This document shows, piece after piece, positions 1 to 10,137 of a DNA stretch of 64,000 bases. Origin of the DNA: Flavobacteriales bacterium. GTDB taxonomy: Bacteria; Bacteroidota; Bacteroidia; Flavobacteriales_F; PHOS-HE28. Below the pieces are notes generated by a model. The model was not told where the DNA came from. It did not search any database and worked only from the letters and a program-made list of their open reading frames with translations. Made by a program: the position numbers and the translations under genes. The stretch's first letter is position 1. Every line of letters starts with the position of its first letter. The DNA lies in contig JADJTW010000002.1 in NCBI GenBank assembly GCA_016710965.1, positions 124,001 through 188,000 of the forward strand, given 5' to 3'.

Positions 1-1
1 G

Positions 2-67
2 AAGGTGCTGGGATTTGTGGAGGGGGTGAAGGATCCGGTGGAGGTCGTAGAGGCATTGGTCCAATGA
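2..67 (+). CDS. C-terminal end of an unidentified protein (5' truncated by window edge)
   Basis: Frame 2 is open from the window edge to a TGA at 65-67 and gives 21 residues, starting KVLGFVEG and ending EVVEALVQ. The composition (alternating hydrophobic and acidic residues, no rare-residue runs) looks like a real helical C-terminus, and codon choice is GC-rich like the rest of the window. Too little is present to name a family. The two other frames here look less protein-like. Confidence 0.4.
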   Translation, partial: KVLGFVEGVKDPVEVVEALVQ

Positions 68-643
68 GGGAAGCACGGAAAGTCACCTCATACTCCTTGA
101 ATGCGTTCTGTCATTCTTGCTCTATGGATGCATACCGTTTGGACTTTACGACGAAGGAACTTGCCGATCTTTCATTGATCGCCCTTCGGACACGCTGCTC
201 GTCGGTGAATATCATCTCGACTCGACCGCAGTCTCTCGGTTCCAAGGATTGGGATGAGACCATACCTGAAGGACAACAACTTCTTTTCCATTATCAACCT
301 CATCCTTCCGACAAGATTGCCTATGGTGCAGAGCGCAGGCTGGATTGTTGATCCATGGACCTTGACACTAATAGGAGAAGTAGTGAAGCTCTGGCAATTG
401 GTCCCTAGTGAGACACAATGACTGGGCCGCACTGGGAAGCATCCGGATCCGAACCGACCGTCTTCCTCTCCCGAATGAACGGCTCTGCTCAAAGAAGGAA
501 GCGGAGGACGCACAGTCATTCGACGATGGCGGCGATGACTACTCAATGAATCTCGATTCTGATGCATACTGTCCGGGATGTGGATCGCCGTCACCTTGTG
601 GTTGTAACTATGAAATGGAGCGCTACTGCTAGTTCAGCGGCCT
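68..643. other. Region without a confident gene; possible gene remnant or chain of tiny overlapping ORFs
   Basis: This 576-bp stretch is visibly less GC-rich than its surroundings. Several frames carry protein-like pieces, but none is long. Frame 0 reads open from 51 to a TGA at 255-257. It overlaps an ATG at 254 that opens a 55-residue ORF (254-421), which overlaps a 43-residue ORF (418-549), which overlaps a 28-residue cysteine-rich ORF (546-632). Each junction is an ATGA. This could be a decayed gene with several frameshifts, translationally coupled microproteins, or chance. No similarity to a named family was recognised. Confidence 0.3.
408..632 (+). CDS. Hypothetical small cysteine-rich protein (doubtful)
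   Basis: A 74-codon ORF from a GTG start whose last third is acidic and then cysteine-rich: DSDAYCPGCGSPSPCGCNY near the C-terminus holds two CxxC/CxC-type pairs that could bind a metal. A shorter version could start at the ATG at 546 (28 residues). The first 30 residues look less protein-like. It lies in a low-GC stretch with several competing frames, so it may be the end of a frameshifted older gene. Confidence 0.2.
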   Translation: MRHNDWAALGSIRIRTDRLPLPNERLCSKKEAEDAQSFDDGGDDYSMNLDSDAYCPGCGSPSPCGCNYEMERYC

Positions 644-1346
644 CTACGCCTCCGTCACCACCCCTATCGCTTTCACAACCACACCCAGCGCGATATCGAA
701 CTGCTCGCGTGAAGTGAGTTCGCTGTTATCGATGACGAAGGCATCCGGGCGCTTGAACGAGCGGATCGGCAGCACGCGTGGTATCGTCTGTATCGCGCCT
801 TTCGATGTTGGCCAGCACTTTCTCATAGCTCACCCCCGCCCCTCTGCCCTTCAGTTCGAGAAAGCGGCGCATGGCCCGCACATCGGGTCGCGCGGTCATG
901 AAGAACTTCACCTCGGCGTTGGGGAAGACCACGGTGCCGATGTCGCGGCCATCCATCACCACTCCTCCTCCCTGACCCAGTTGTTGCTGGAGGTGCACCA
1001 GTTTCGCGCGCACCTCGGGAACGGGGCTCACGAGCGTCACGTTATGGCTCACGTCCATTTCGCGGATGCGATGCTCCACGTTGCGGCCATCGAGCCAGGT
1101 CTCGCTGCTCTGTGTGGCATCGTCGTGCTCGAAGCCGATGTGGATGTGGTTCAACACGCGCAGCAAGGCCACCTTGTTCAGGACCCCTTCGTTCACCAAT
1201 CCGTTCTCGATCGCATACAAGGCCACCGCGCGGTACATGGCTCCGCTGTCGATGTAGGTATAATGGAGGTGGTGCGCCAGCTGCTTGGCCAGGGTGCTCT
1301 TGCCGCAGGAGGAGAACCCGTCGATGGCGATGGTGATGCGCTTCAC
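644..1346 (-). CDS. cmk: Cytidylate kinase, reading frame broken near 757-763
   Basis: Cytidylate kinase phosphorylates CMP and dCMP with ATP in the cytoplasm. The N-terminus has the P-loop GFSSCGKST (about residues 10-18), followed by SGAMYRAVALYA and DGRDIGTVVFPNAEVKF, which are CMP-kinase signatures. Family members are about 225-235 residues, but the first frame stops early at 726 after NIERRDTDDTTRAADPLV. The missing C-terminus continues in the next frame as KRPDAFVIDNSELTSREQ and ends at 644. Removing one base around 757-763 restores a full-length protein, so this looks like a one-base insertion in a whole gene. The start chosen is the GTG at 1346 (MKRITIAIDGFSSCGKS), which fits the family better than the TTG at 1355; a TACTTTG element lies just upstream. 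It lies directly downstream of porQ, a common Bacteroidota neighbourhood. Confidence 0.88.
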
Positions 1347-1370
1347 GGCGGGCAAAGTACGGGCATGCCG

Positions 1371-1420
1371 TTGTCAGTTATCAGATGTCAGCACAAGCGA
1401 CCCAGCCTGACAACTGACAA
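1371..1420. repeat. Inverted repeat between porQ and cmk
   Basis: TTGTCAGTT at 1371-1379 is the exact reverse complement of AACTGACAA at 1412-1420. A further overlapping CTGACAACTGAC stretch forms a short direct repeat. The RNA could fold into a hairpin between porQ and cmk. There is no T-run, so it may be an intergenic repeat rather than a terminator. Confidence 0.45.
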
Positions 1421-2458
1421 CTAACCCTCCTTCCTGAAGTCGCTGAAGCGCATGGCCAGCGTGAAGGTGTTGCGGATGCCGGCCAGGTGGAGCTGCGCGA
1501 ATCCGTAGCTGAAATGCACCTTGCTCACTTTCAGGCCGAGGCCGAAACTAAGGCCGACAGCGGAAGGCTTATCGGCCACAACGAGCTCATCGCGCCTCCG
1601 GAAATTGTAGGCCACACGCAGCATGAAGTTCTTGCTCAGCAGCACCTCCGCGCTCGGCACAGTGTGCAGCAGGGCTTTGCGCATGGTGGTCACCTTGTCT
1701 TCTATCACCTCGCCGGTCGTCTGGTCGATCTCCACCGGAGCGTTGGGGTCATCGTAGGTGAGGTCCCATTGCTGCAACTGCTCCAGCATGAGGCCCAAAC
1801 GGAAGGGCGCATGTTTGAACTTGTACGTAACGCCCACCTGCACCTCGAAGGGCAGGTCCTCGCGAACATCGGTGAAGCTGCTGGTCTGGCGACCTATGTT
1901 GCGGAGCATGGCCGAGACGGTGACGCCTTTCGATGGCTTGTGGAATGTGCCGCCGATGTCTGTGGCCCATGCCGTGGAGGTGTAGGTATCGAGGTTGCTG
2001 GTGATAAGCTTGAGGTTGGCGCCGATGCTGAACAGACTATCGAGCATCCGGCCCGCTCCCACCTGCACCACGTACTCGCCTGCGGAGAATGAACCGATCT
2101 CGTGGCCCACATCGTCGGTGCGCGTGAAATCGCCGTAGTCAACGTACTGTATCGTACCGCTCACCGTGGTGGCAACGCTATCGAAATGGTGGGCGTAGCT
2201 GGCGTAACCGATGTTGATCCCCTCGAAGTAGGGCAGGAAGCTCAAGGCCACTTGCTTCGACATGTCCTTGTTGAGCAGCGCCGGGTTGAAGATGCCCAGG
2301 TTGATATCGTTGTCCTTGACAGCGATATAGTTGCCGCCCAGCGCCGAGGCCCTCGCCGACGAGGGTATGTCCAGGACCATGAACGAATGCTGGCCGCCCA
2401 ACTGAGCGATGGAGACCGTGGTGAGAAGAGCGAAGGAAGGGAGGAGGATACGTCGCAT
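1421..2458 (-). CDS. porQ: Type IX secretion system protein PorQ (PorV/PorQ family)
   Basis: PorQ is an outer-membrane beta-barrel of the PorV/PorQ family that takes part in type IX secretion, delivering proteins with C-terminal sorting domains to the cell surface. The 345-residue product starts with a signal peptide (MRRILLPSFALLTTVSIAQ), followed by the typical SARASALGGNYIAV segment and alternating beta-strand repeats to the C-terminus. The start at 2458 is preferred over an in-frame upstream codon at 2554, because it puts the signal peptide at the N-terminus and a TATCTTCG -7 box sits 13 nt upstream. The porQ-cmk pairing is conserved in Bacteroidota. Likely cargo in this window are the large exported proteins at 32664, 44389 and 56485. 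Confidence 0.88.
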   Translation of the reverse strand: MRRILLPSFALLTTVSIAQLGGQHSFMVLDIPSSARASALGGNYIAVKDNDINLGIFNPALLNKDMSKQVALSFLPYFEGINIGYASYAHHFDSVATTVSGTIQYVDYGDFTRTDDVGHEIGSFSAGEYVVQVGAGRMLDSLFSIGANLKLITSNLDTYTSTAWATDIGGTFHKPSKGVTVSAMLRNIGRQTSSFTDVREDLPFEVQVGVTYKFKHAPFRLGLMLEQLQQWDLTYDDPNAPVEIDQTTGEVIEDKVTTMRKALLHTVPSAEVLLSKNFMLRVAYNFRRRDELVVADKPSAVGLSFGLGLKVSKVHFSYGFAQLHLAGIRNTFTLAMRFSDFRKEG

Positions 2459-2470
2459 ACGCGGTGGGAA

Positions 2471-2478
2471 CGAAGATA
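2471..2478 (-). promoter_or_regulatory. Candidate -7 box of porQ
   Basis: TATCTTCG on the minus strand matches TAnnTT[T/C]G and ends 12 nt before the porQ ATG. No well-spaced -33 TTG was found. Confidence 0.4.
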
Positions 2479-2519
2479 GAGGTCGAGTATTGTAGAGACT
2501 GCCAACGGCGAAGTGGTCG

Positions 2520-3728
2520 CTAATGCGATCGCCAGAGCACGGAGCCATCCCCATAGCTCAGGAAGCGGTACGCGTTGGCAAGCGCATGATCGTACACCTT
2601 GCGCCAACCGGGGCCGACGAATGCTGCGACTAGCAGCAGCAAGGTGCTCTGCGGTTGGTGGAAATTCGTCACCAGTCCATCGGCGAAGCGGAACCGGTAG
2701 CCGGGAGCGATGAGCAACTGCGTACGGCCGGTGAGGACGGTCTCCCCTCGTTCCTCCATGCGGCGGATCACTGCCCGCAGTGCATCATGAGCCGGGACAT
2801 CACTCGGGCCGTCGTACGGCTCCCATTGCTGCACATCAAGCTCGACGCACGATCCACCACCCTCGATCCTCACCCCATGCCAGTACACGCTCTCGAGCGT
2901 GCGCAGAGCCGTGGTGCCCACCGGAACCACTGGCCCACGATCGATCTGCTGCAGTAGTGCATGAAGCAAGGAGAGAGGAATTCGCACCTGCTCGTGATGC
3001 ATCGCATGGCCTACCATCCGCTCGCTCTTCACCGGCAGGAAGGTGCCTGCGCCAACATGGAGGGTGAGCGATGCCGTGCGAACGCCCTTCTTCTTCAACT
3101 CGTCCAATACGCGGGAGGATAGGTGCAAGCTGGCCGTAGGCGCCGCGACCGATCCATCGTGCTTAGCGAATACCGTGTTGTAGCGATCCTTGTCCGCCTC
3201 GGAATCGGGCCGCTTCATGTAGGGCGGAAGCGGAACGTGGCCGAGTTGATCCAGGACCTCAGCGAAGGAACGTTCAGTAGGCGACCAGGTGAACGTGATA
3301 CGCTCCGCTGCGGAACGAACAGCTTTCAACGCGATCGCTCCATCATCGAGGATCAACTCCTCCCCCTCTTTCCAGCGCTTGGCGTTGCCAATGAAGCAGT
3401 GCCACTCGCAGCTTCCTCGTTCAGCGAAGGCCTGCTCCACTGGCTTTCCACCGGCAGGGTCCAGGCACAGCACCTCGATGCGCGCACCGGTATTCCGGTG
3501 GAAGACGAGCCGTGCGTTGACCACCCGCGTATCGTTCAGCACCAAAAGTGCGTTCGCAGGAAGCTCTTCGGCCAGGTCCTGGAAGCGTCGATCGGTGATG
3601 GCACCAACGCGATACACGAGCAATTTGCTCGCATCGCGTTCGGCCAGCGGCTGCTGCGCTATGCGCGCGTCCGGCAGGTCGTACGTGAAGTCGGCGATCG
3701 CGATTCCGCGCGGGTGCATGTGATCCAT
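2520..3728 (-). CDS. queA: S-adenosylmethionine:tRNA ribosyltransferase-isomerase
   Basis: QueA transfers and isomerises the ribosyl moiety of SAM onto preQ1 in tRNA, forming epoxyqueuosine at the wobble position. The 402-residue product has the family features in order: N-terminal YDLPDARIAQQPLAERDASKL, LLVLNDTRVVNARL, GHVPLPPYM, the substrate-loop region DRYNTVFAKHDGSVAAPTA, then GAGTFLPVKSE and TNFHQPQSTLLLLVAAF. The length fits the longer Bacteroidota form. The start could be 3728 (MDHMHPRG) or 3719 (MHPRG). It lies 76 bp downstream of lon. A 9-bp stem in DNA sits exactly in front of the start codon and overlaps a CGATCTTCG promoter-like element. Confidence 0.95.
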   Translation of the reverse strand: MDHMHPRGIAIADFTYDLPDARIAQQPLAERDASKLLVYRVGAITDRRFQDLAEELPANALLVLNDTRVVNARLVFHRNTGARIEVLCLDPAGGKPVEQAFAERGSCEWHCFIGNAKRWKEGEELILDDGAIALKAVRSAAERITFTWSPTERSFAEVLDQLGHVPLPPYMKRPDSEADKDRYNTVFAKHDGSVAAPTASLHLSSRVLDELKKKGVRTASLTLHVGAGTFLPVKSERMVGHAMHHEQVRIPLSLLHALLQQIDRGPVVPVGTTALRTLESVYWHGVRIEGGGSCVELDVQQWEPYDGPSDVPAHDALRAVIRRMEERGETVLTGRTQLLIAPGYRFRFADGLVTNFHQPQSTLLLLVAAFVGPGWRKVYDHALANAYRFLSYGDGSVLWRSH

Positions 3729-3759
3729 CCCGATCTTTCGGGAGGCGGCGAAGATCGGG
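3729..3759. repeat. Inverted repeat abutting the queA start
   Basis: CCCGATCTT (3729-3737) pairs perfectly with AAGATCGGG (3751-3759) across a 13-nt loop. It lies directly in front of the queA ATG, and half of it forms a GATCTTCG element resembling the -7 box. The same gap has five CATG tetranucleotides (about 3765-3800) in a looser inverted repeat built on TGGGCA/TGCCCA, which may act as the lon terminator although no T-run follows. Confidence 0.4.
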
Positions 3760-3804
3760 GCTGTTCATGTCCGCATGGGCACATGGTCCCATGCCCACAT
3801 GTCC

Positions 3805-6255
<2,451 letters not shown>

Positions 6256-6284
6256 CGACAGGATGGGGTCAGGATGTCAGGCGC

Positions 6285-6292
6285 CAAAGGTA
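6285..6292 (-). promoter_or_regulatory. Candidate -7 box of lon
   Basis: TACCTTTG on the minus strand is an exact match to the Bacteroidota -7 consensus TAnnTTTG. It lies 29 nt upstream of the lon ATG, in the 143-bp gap after ruvX. No clear -33 TTG. Confidence 0.5.
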
Positions 6293-6398
6293 CCGCCCGT
6301 GCCACCCTCTGCTAGAACGCGGGTTTTCAACAGGCGTTGCCGCGCAGGTCAACCACTGTGCCGCCCATTCTTGGGCTGACAGATGGGCAGCGAGGGCG

Positions 6399-6809
6399 TC
6401 AGCGCTTGCTCATCCAGCTTTGGAGGATGATGGTGGCACTGATGCGGTCGATCTGTCCCTTCTCGCGTCGCGCCATGCGTCCCTTACCGCTGGCCATCAG
6501 CGTCTGCTGCGCCATGCGGCTGGTGAAACGCTCATCCTCGGTCTCCACGAATTTGTCCGGAAAGGTCTTTTGCAGCGCTTGCACGAAGGCGTGAACGTTG
6601 GCAGTGATGTCGGTGGCGCTGCCATCCATATTGCTGGGAAGGCCGACCACGAAACCGTCAAGCGCTTCCTTCTGCGCATACGCCTTCAGGTAATCCATCA
6701 GCTTCGCGGAATCCACGGTCTCCAATGCCGTGGCGATGATCCGCAGGGGATCGGTCACCGCCAGTCCGGTCCGTTTCAATCCGAAGTCGATCGCGATCAC
6801 ACGTGGCAT
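6399..6809 (-). CDS. ruvX: Putative pre-16S rRNA nuclease / Holliday junction resolvase-like (YqgF family)
   Basis: YqgF-family RNase H-fold nuclease implicated in 5' maturation of pre-16S rRNA. The 136-residue length is typical. The acidic active site can be followed: Asp in AIDFGLKRTGLAVTDP near the N-terminus, then FVVGLPSNMDGS, Glu in VETEDERFTSRMA, and a C-terminal Asp in GQIDRISATIILQSWM. The start is fixed by a GACCTTTG element four nucleotides (GCGC) upstream of the ATG, suggesting a leaderless mRNA. It is divergent from dapD, and their promoters sit side by side in the 44-bp gap. Confidence 0.9.
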   Translation of the reverse strand: MPRVIAIDFGLKRTGLAVTDPLRIIATALETVDSAKLMDYLKAYAQKEALDGFVVGLPSNMDGSATDITANVHAFVQALQKTFPDKFVETEDERFTSRMAQQTLMASGKGRMARREKGQIDRISATIILQSWMSKR

Positions 6810-6813
6810 GCGC

Positions 6814-6821
6814 CAAAGGTC
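6814..6821 (-). promoter_or_regulatory. -7 box of ruvX, leaderless geometry
   Basis: GACCTTTG on the minus strand, then GCGC, then the ATG. One mismatch to TAnnTTTG. Confidence 0.45.
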
Positions 6822-6841
6822 GTTGATGAGCGCCCGGCCCG

Positions 6842-6849
6842 CATCTTTG
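6842..6849 (+). promoter_or_regulatory. -7 box of dapD, leaderless geometry
   Basis: CATCTTTG, then TGCT, then the ATG at 6854. One mismatch to TAnnTTTG; a TTG lies 16 nt upstream (6823-6825), slightly closer than the usual 19-21. Confidence 0.45.
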
Positions 6850-6853
6850 TGCT

Positions 6854-7663
6854 ATGCACGAATTGATCGAGAAGGCCTGGGAGGACCGATCCATGCTCCG
6901 CGACCCGGAAGTGGTGATTGCCATCGAGCGCGTGGTGGAACAGCTCGATCGAGGAGAGGTGCGTGTGGCGGAACCCGATGGCAATGGTGGGTGGATGGTG
7001 AACGATTGGGTGAAGAAGGCGGTGATCATGTACTTCCCCATCAAGCAGATGCACACCTTCGAGGTGGGACCCATGGAGTTCCACGACAAGATCCCGCTGA
7101 AGAAGCGGTATGCCCAGCTCGGCGTGCGCGTGGTGCCGCATGCGATCGCGCGGCACGGCAGCTACCTCGCACCGGGCGTCATCCTCATGCCGAGCTATGT
7201 GAACATAGGTGCGTACGTGGACGAAGGAACGATGGTGGATACCTGGGCCACGGTGGGCAGTTGCGCGCAGATCGGCAAGCACGTACACCTGAGCGGTGGC
7301 GTGGGCATCGGCGGCGTGCTTGAACCCGTTCAAGCTGCACCTGTGATCATCGAGGACGGCTGTTTCATCGGTTCGCGCGCGATCGTGGTGGAAGGCGTTC
7401 GCATTTGCAGCGAGGCGGTTCTTGGCGCCAACGTGGTGCTCACCGCCAGCACACGTATCATCGACGTGACAGGTCCCGAACCGAAGGAAATGAAGGGCCT
7501 TGTTCCATCGCGTTCGGTGGTCATTCCCGGCACCGTGCCGAAGAAGTTCACCGCTGGCGAGTACGGCGTGCCCTGCGCGCTCATCATCGGGCAACGACAA
7601 GAGAGCACTGACAAGAAGACCTCGCTCAACGAAGCACTTCGCGAGCACAACGTGGCCGTTTGA
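6854..7663 (+). CDS. dapD: 2,3,4,5-tetrahydropyridine-2,6-dicarboxylate N-succinyltransferase
   Basis: DapD succinylates tetrahydrodipicolinate in the succinylase branch of lysine and meso-diaminopimelate synthesis. The 269-residue product has an N-terminal helical domain (to about residue 95), followed by a left-handed beta-helix of hexapeptide repeats, visible as GVILMPSYVNIGAYVDEG and VHLSGGVGIGGVLEP, then CFIGSRAIVVEG and a C-terminal extension. The start codon follows a -7 element by four nucleotides. dapF, the last diaminopimelate-forming step, lies at 51044 in the same window but is not linked in an operon. Confidence 0.96.
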   Translation: MHELIEKAWEDRSMLRDPEVVIAIERVVEQLDRGEVRVAEPDGNGGWMVNDWVKKAVIMYFPIKQMHTFEVGPMEFHDKIPLKKRYAQLGVRVVPHAIARHGSYLAPGVILMPSYVNIGAYVDEGTMVDTWATVGSCAQIGKHVHLSGGVGIGGVLEPVQAAPVIIEDGCFIGSRAIVVEGVRICSEAVLGANVVLTASTRIIDVTGPEPKEMKGLVPSRSVVIPGTVPKKFTAGEYGVPCALIIGQRQESTDKKTSLNEALREHNVAV

Positions 7664-7670
7664 AGTATTG

Positions 7671-7703
7671 GCCGCAAAGGCGCAGAGGTGCAAAGAAGAA
7701 CGA
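7671..7703 (+). repeat. Short GCAAAG/GCAGAG intergenic repeat at the dapD-GT9 junction
   Basis: The stretch contains GCAAAGGCGCAGAGGTGCAA, three imperfect copies of a GCA(A/G)AG(G) hexamer. It resembles simple intergenic repeat islands seen in many environmental genomes. It argues that the GT9 gene starts downstream of it (7723) rather than at the upstream TTG at 7660. Confidence 0.35.
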
Positions 7704-7722
7704 AGAGACGGAAGCCTGCCGA

Positions 7723-8697
7723 TTGAAGCGATTCCTCATCATACAAACCGCCTTCCTTGGCGATGCCGTGCTGGTTACGAGCATTGTGGAGAAGCTCCAT
7801 GCCTTCTTTCCGGATGCGGCGATCGATCTTGTCGTGCGAAAAGGAAACGAGGGACTGTTCGATGGACATCCGTTCCTGCGCAAGCTGCACATCTGGGACA
7901 AACGCACCGGCAAGACGAAGGCTCTCTTCAACCTGATCGGCGAGCTACGCAAGACGGAATACGATCACATCATCAATGCTCAGCGTTTCTTCAGTACGGG
8001 GTTGATGACGGTGCTCGCTCATGGCAATGAGAAGATCGGTTATGACAAGAACCCGCTGAGCTTCCTGTTCACACGAAAGGTGAAGCATGTCATAGGTGAT
8101 GGCCGCCATGAGGTGGATCGGCTCAACGAACTGATCGAGCACTTGACCGATACCTCGCGGCCGCTGCCCCGCCTCTACCCTGGCGAGAGGCACAAGGCTG
8201 AAGCACGACCTTCTTCTCCTTACGTCTGCATCGCACCGGCTTCAGTGTGGTTCACCAAGCAGTGGCCCGAAGACAAGTGGATCGAACTGGTCAAGGCCGT
8301 TCCGGCTGATCAACGCATCCTCCTCATTGGTGCACCCGGAGACGTGCCGCTGTGCGAGCGCATTTCAAAAGCAGCAGGGCGCGGTGAAATCCTCGCTGGC
8401 AAGCTCTCTCTCCTTGGCACATCCGCGCTGATGGAGAAAGCGGTGATGAACTACGTGAACGACAGCGCGCCCCTGCACATCGCCAGCGCGATGAACGCTC
8501 CGGTCACGGTGATCTTTTGCAGCACCGTTCCCGCGTTCGGGTTCGGACCACTGAACTCCAATGGGCGGATAGCAGAGATCAACGAGAAGCTCTATTGCAG
8601 GCCGTGCGGACTGCACGGGTACAAAGCCTGCCCGGAAGGGCATTTCAAGTGCGCACTTGCCATTGACCACAAGACCGTTCTTGGTCCAGCATCCTGA
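7723..8697 (+). CDS. Glycosyltransferase family 9 (ADP-heptose:LPS heptosyltransferase-like)
   Basis: GT9 enzymes transfer heptose-type sugars to the lipopolysaccharide core at the inner-membrane face. The product (324 residues from the TTG at 7723) starts LKRFLIIQTAFLGDAVLVTS, the canonical GT9 N-terminus, and has a C-terminal half with YVCIAPASVWFTKQWPEDKW, RILLIGAPGD and NYVNDSAPLHIASAMNAPV, the nucleotide-sugar site. An in-frame TTG at 7660 would add 21 Arg/Lys-rich residues lying in a simple repeat, so the later TTG is preferred. It ends overlapping the -7 element of paaG. The exact sugar donor cannot be told from sequence. Confidence 0.85.
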   Translation: MKRFLIIQTAFLGDAVLVTSIVEKLHAFFPDAAIDLVVRKGNEGLFDGHPFLRKLHIWDKRTGKTKALFNLIGELRKTEYDHIINAQRFFSTGLMTVLAHGNEKIGYDKNPLSFLFTRKVKHVIGDGRHEVDRLNELIEHLTDTSRPLPRLYPGERHKAEARPSSPYVCIAPASVWFTKQWPEDKWIELVKAVPADQRILLIGAPGDVPLCERISKAAGRGEILAGKLSLLGTSALMEKAVMNYVNDSAPLHIASAMNAPVTVIFCSTVPAFGFGPLNSNGRIAEINEKLYCRPCGLHGYKACPEGHFKCALAIDHKTVLGPAS

Positions 8698-8703
8698 CCT
8701 TCG
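8696..8703 (+). promoter_or_regulatory. -7-like box of paaG, leaderless geometry
   Basis: GACCTTCG, then CAGC, then the ATG at 8708. It overlaps the GT9 stop codon. Confidence 0.4.
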
Positions 8704-8707
8704 CAGC

Positions 8708-9487
8708 ATGACCTACGAGAAACTCCTCTTCGCCAATTCCAACGGCGTGGCCACGCTCACCCTCAACCGCCCCGACAAGCTCAACAGCTTCGACCGGCAG
8801 ATGTCCTTGGAGGTGATCGACGCGCTGGATGCCTGCGCTGCGGATGCGACCGTGCGTGCTGTGCTCATAACCGGATCCGGCCGCGCGTTCTCAGCGGGTC
8901 AAGACTTGGCAGAGGCGATCGCTCCGGGGACCAAGATCGAGGACATCCTCACCACACAATACAATCCCATCGTTCGGCGCATCCGTGAACTGAAGAAGCC
9001 GGTGATCGCAGCCGTGAACGGCGTCGCCGCTGGTGCGGGCGCGAACATCGCCTTCGCTTGCGATCTGGCCCTGGCAGCGGAAAGCGCCAACTTCATCCAG
9101 AGCTTCATCAACATCGGCTTGATCCCCGACAGCGGTGGTACCTTCACCCTGCCAAGGCTCGTTGGCATGCAACGCGCCTTCGGCCAGATGATACTTGCAC
9201 CCAAGGTGAGCGCCAAGGACGCCGAGGCCCAGGGAATGATCTGGAAGTGCGTGGCCGGTGGCGAACTCATGAACGAAGCCAACTTGCTCGCGCAGAAACT
9301 GGCGGTGATGCCGACGAAGGCCATCGCACTGACGAAGGAGGCCTTGAACCGCTCCTTGACGAACAGCCTCACTGAGCAGTTGGATGTGGAGAACGAACTG
9401 CAAACGATCGCCGGCCGCAGTCACGACTATAGCGAAGGCGTGAAGGCGTTCCTGGAGAAAAGGAGGCCGGTGTATACGGGAGAGTAG
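8708..9487 (+). CDS. paaG: Enoyl-CoA hydratase/isomerase, PaaG-like
   Basis: Crotonase-superfamily enzyme, probably the 1,2-epoxyphenylacetyl-CoA isomerase of the phenylacetyl-CoA pathway. The 259-residue product has the CoA-binding AGQDLAEAI, the oxyanion-hole segment NGVAAGAGANIAFACDLAL, and INIGLIPDSGGTFTLPRL, where the Asp in PDSGG replaces the Glu used by hydratases, as in PaaG. The start at 8708 is chosen because an upstream extension (8657) would run into GT9, and a -7-like box sits four nucleotides before this ATG. PaaH, PaaI and PaaJ homologues follow within 6 kb. The ring-epoxidase subunits and ligase (paaABCDE, paaK) are not in the window, so fatty-acid oxidation is an alternative role. 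Confidence 0.82.
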   Translation: MTYEKLLFANSNGVATLTLNRPDKLNSFDRQMSLEVIDALDACAADATVRAVLITGSGRAFSAGQDLAEAIAPGTKIEDILTTQYNPIVRRIRELKKPVIAAVNGVAAGAGANIAFACDLALAAESANFIQSFINIGLIPDSGGTFTLPRLVGMQRAFGQMILAPKVSAKDAEAQGMIWKCVAGGELMNEANLLAQKLAVMPTKAIALTKEALNRSLTNSLTEQLDVENELQTIAGRSHDYSEGVKAFLEKRRPVYTGE

Positions 9488-9497
9488 GGACCCTGCC

Positions 9498-10121
9498 CTA
9501 CACCGCGTGGAGCACAGTATAGAGCGTCCGCTCTGATCCCTCACACAAAGGGATGAACTCCTGATAAGCCTCCTTCATGGTTTCGTTGGTGAGCCAGTAG
9601 TGCTTGTGCGGACCGTATTCGAGCATGTTGCGGTAGCTCATGTCCATGAAGAGCATGTAGCTGGGGCCGGTGATATCGGTGAACATCCGCATGGGAAACC
9701 CTGACGCCTTACCGGAATCGAGTATGCGCTTCCAGATGGCGCAGGCCGGGCGCGCCTGCCCGAACTTCAGTCGAAAGGACATCTGCTCTACGATGTGATC
9801 GGGCTCCACAGCCGGACCAACCTGATGCTCCACATGGTACAACTGGCTCGTGGAGTGGTCGCACATCGGAACGAACTTCGGGTACAGTTCACGGATGCGT
9901 TCGTGCGTCATCCAGACATGCGTGCTAGGTCCCAAGTCGGTGAACCCGCGCAAATGCACGTCCGCCACCAGGGTGTAGTTCGGGCCGCTCAGGTCGCACA
10001 TCAAGCGCATGGACCGGGCATTCGGATTATCGCGTGCGGTATCCATGATCTCTTTCCAGATCGTTATGGCCGGCTTGGCTTGCCCGAATTTCAACCTGAA
10101 CGTGGTGCGGGAGAGGATCAT
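9498..10121 (-). CDS. Protein of two tandem homologous domains, function unknown
   Basis: The 207-residue product consists almost wholly of two copies of a roughly 95-residue domain. Copy 1 begins FRLKFGQAKPAITIWKEIMD and contains LSGPNYTLVADVHLRGFTDLGP; copy 2 begins FRLKFGQARPACAIWKRILD and contains ITGPSYMLFMDMSYRNMLEYGP. Both end in YPKFVPLC/YQEFIPLC-like helices and a LYHVEHQV/LYTVLHAV strand. The pattern resembles the dimeric alpha-beta barrel (NIPSNAP/ABM-like) fold, in which two copies could form one pseudodimer; this is inference. No signal peptide, so cytoplasmic. The start at 10121 follows a TATCTTCG box by about 16 nt. It lies antisense between paaG and paaH. Confidence 0.7.
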   Translation of the reverse strand: MILSRTTFRLKFGQAKPAITIWKEIMDTARDNPNARSMRLMCDLSGPNYTLVADVHLRGFTDLGPSTHVWMTHERIRELYPKFVPMCDHSTSQLYHVEHQVGPAVEPDHIVEQMSFRLKFGQARPACAIWKRILDSGKASGFPMRMFTDITGPSYMLFMDMSYRNMLEYGPHKHYWLTNETMKEAYQEFIPLCEGSERTLYTVLHAV

Positions 10122-10137
10122 GCTACCGAGTTTGAGC

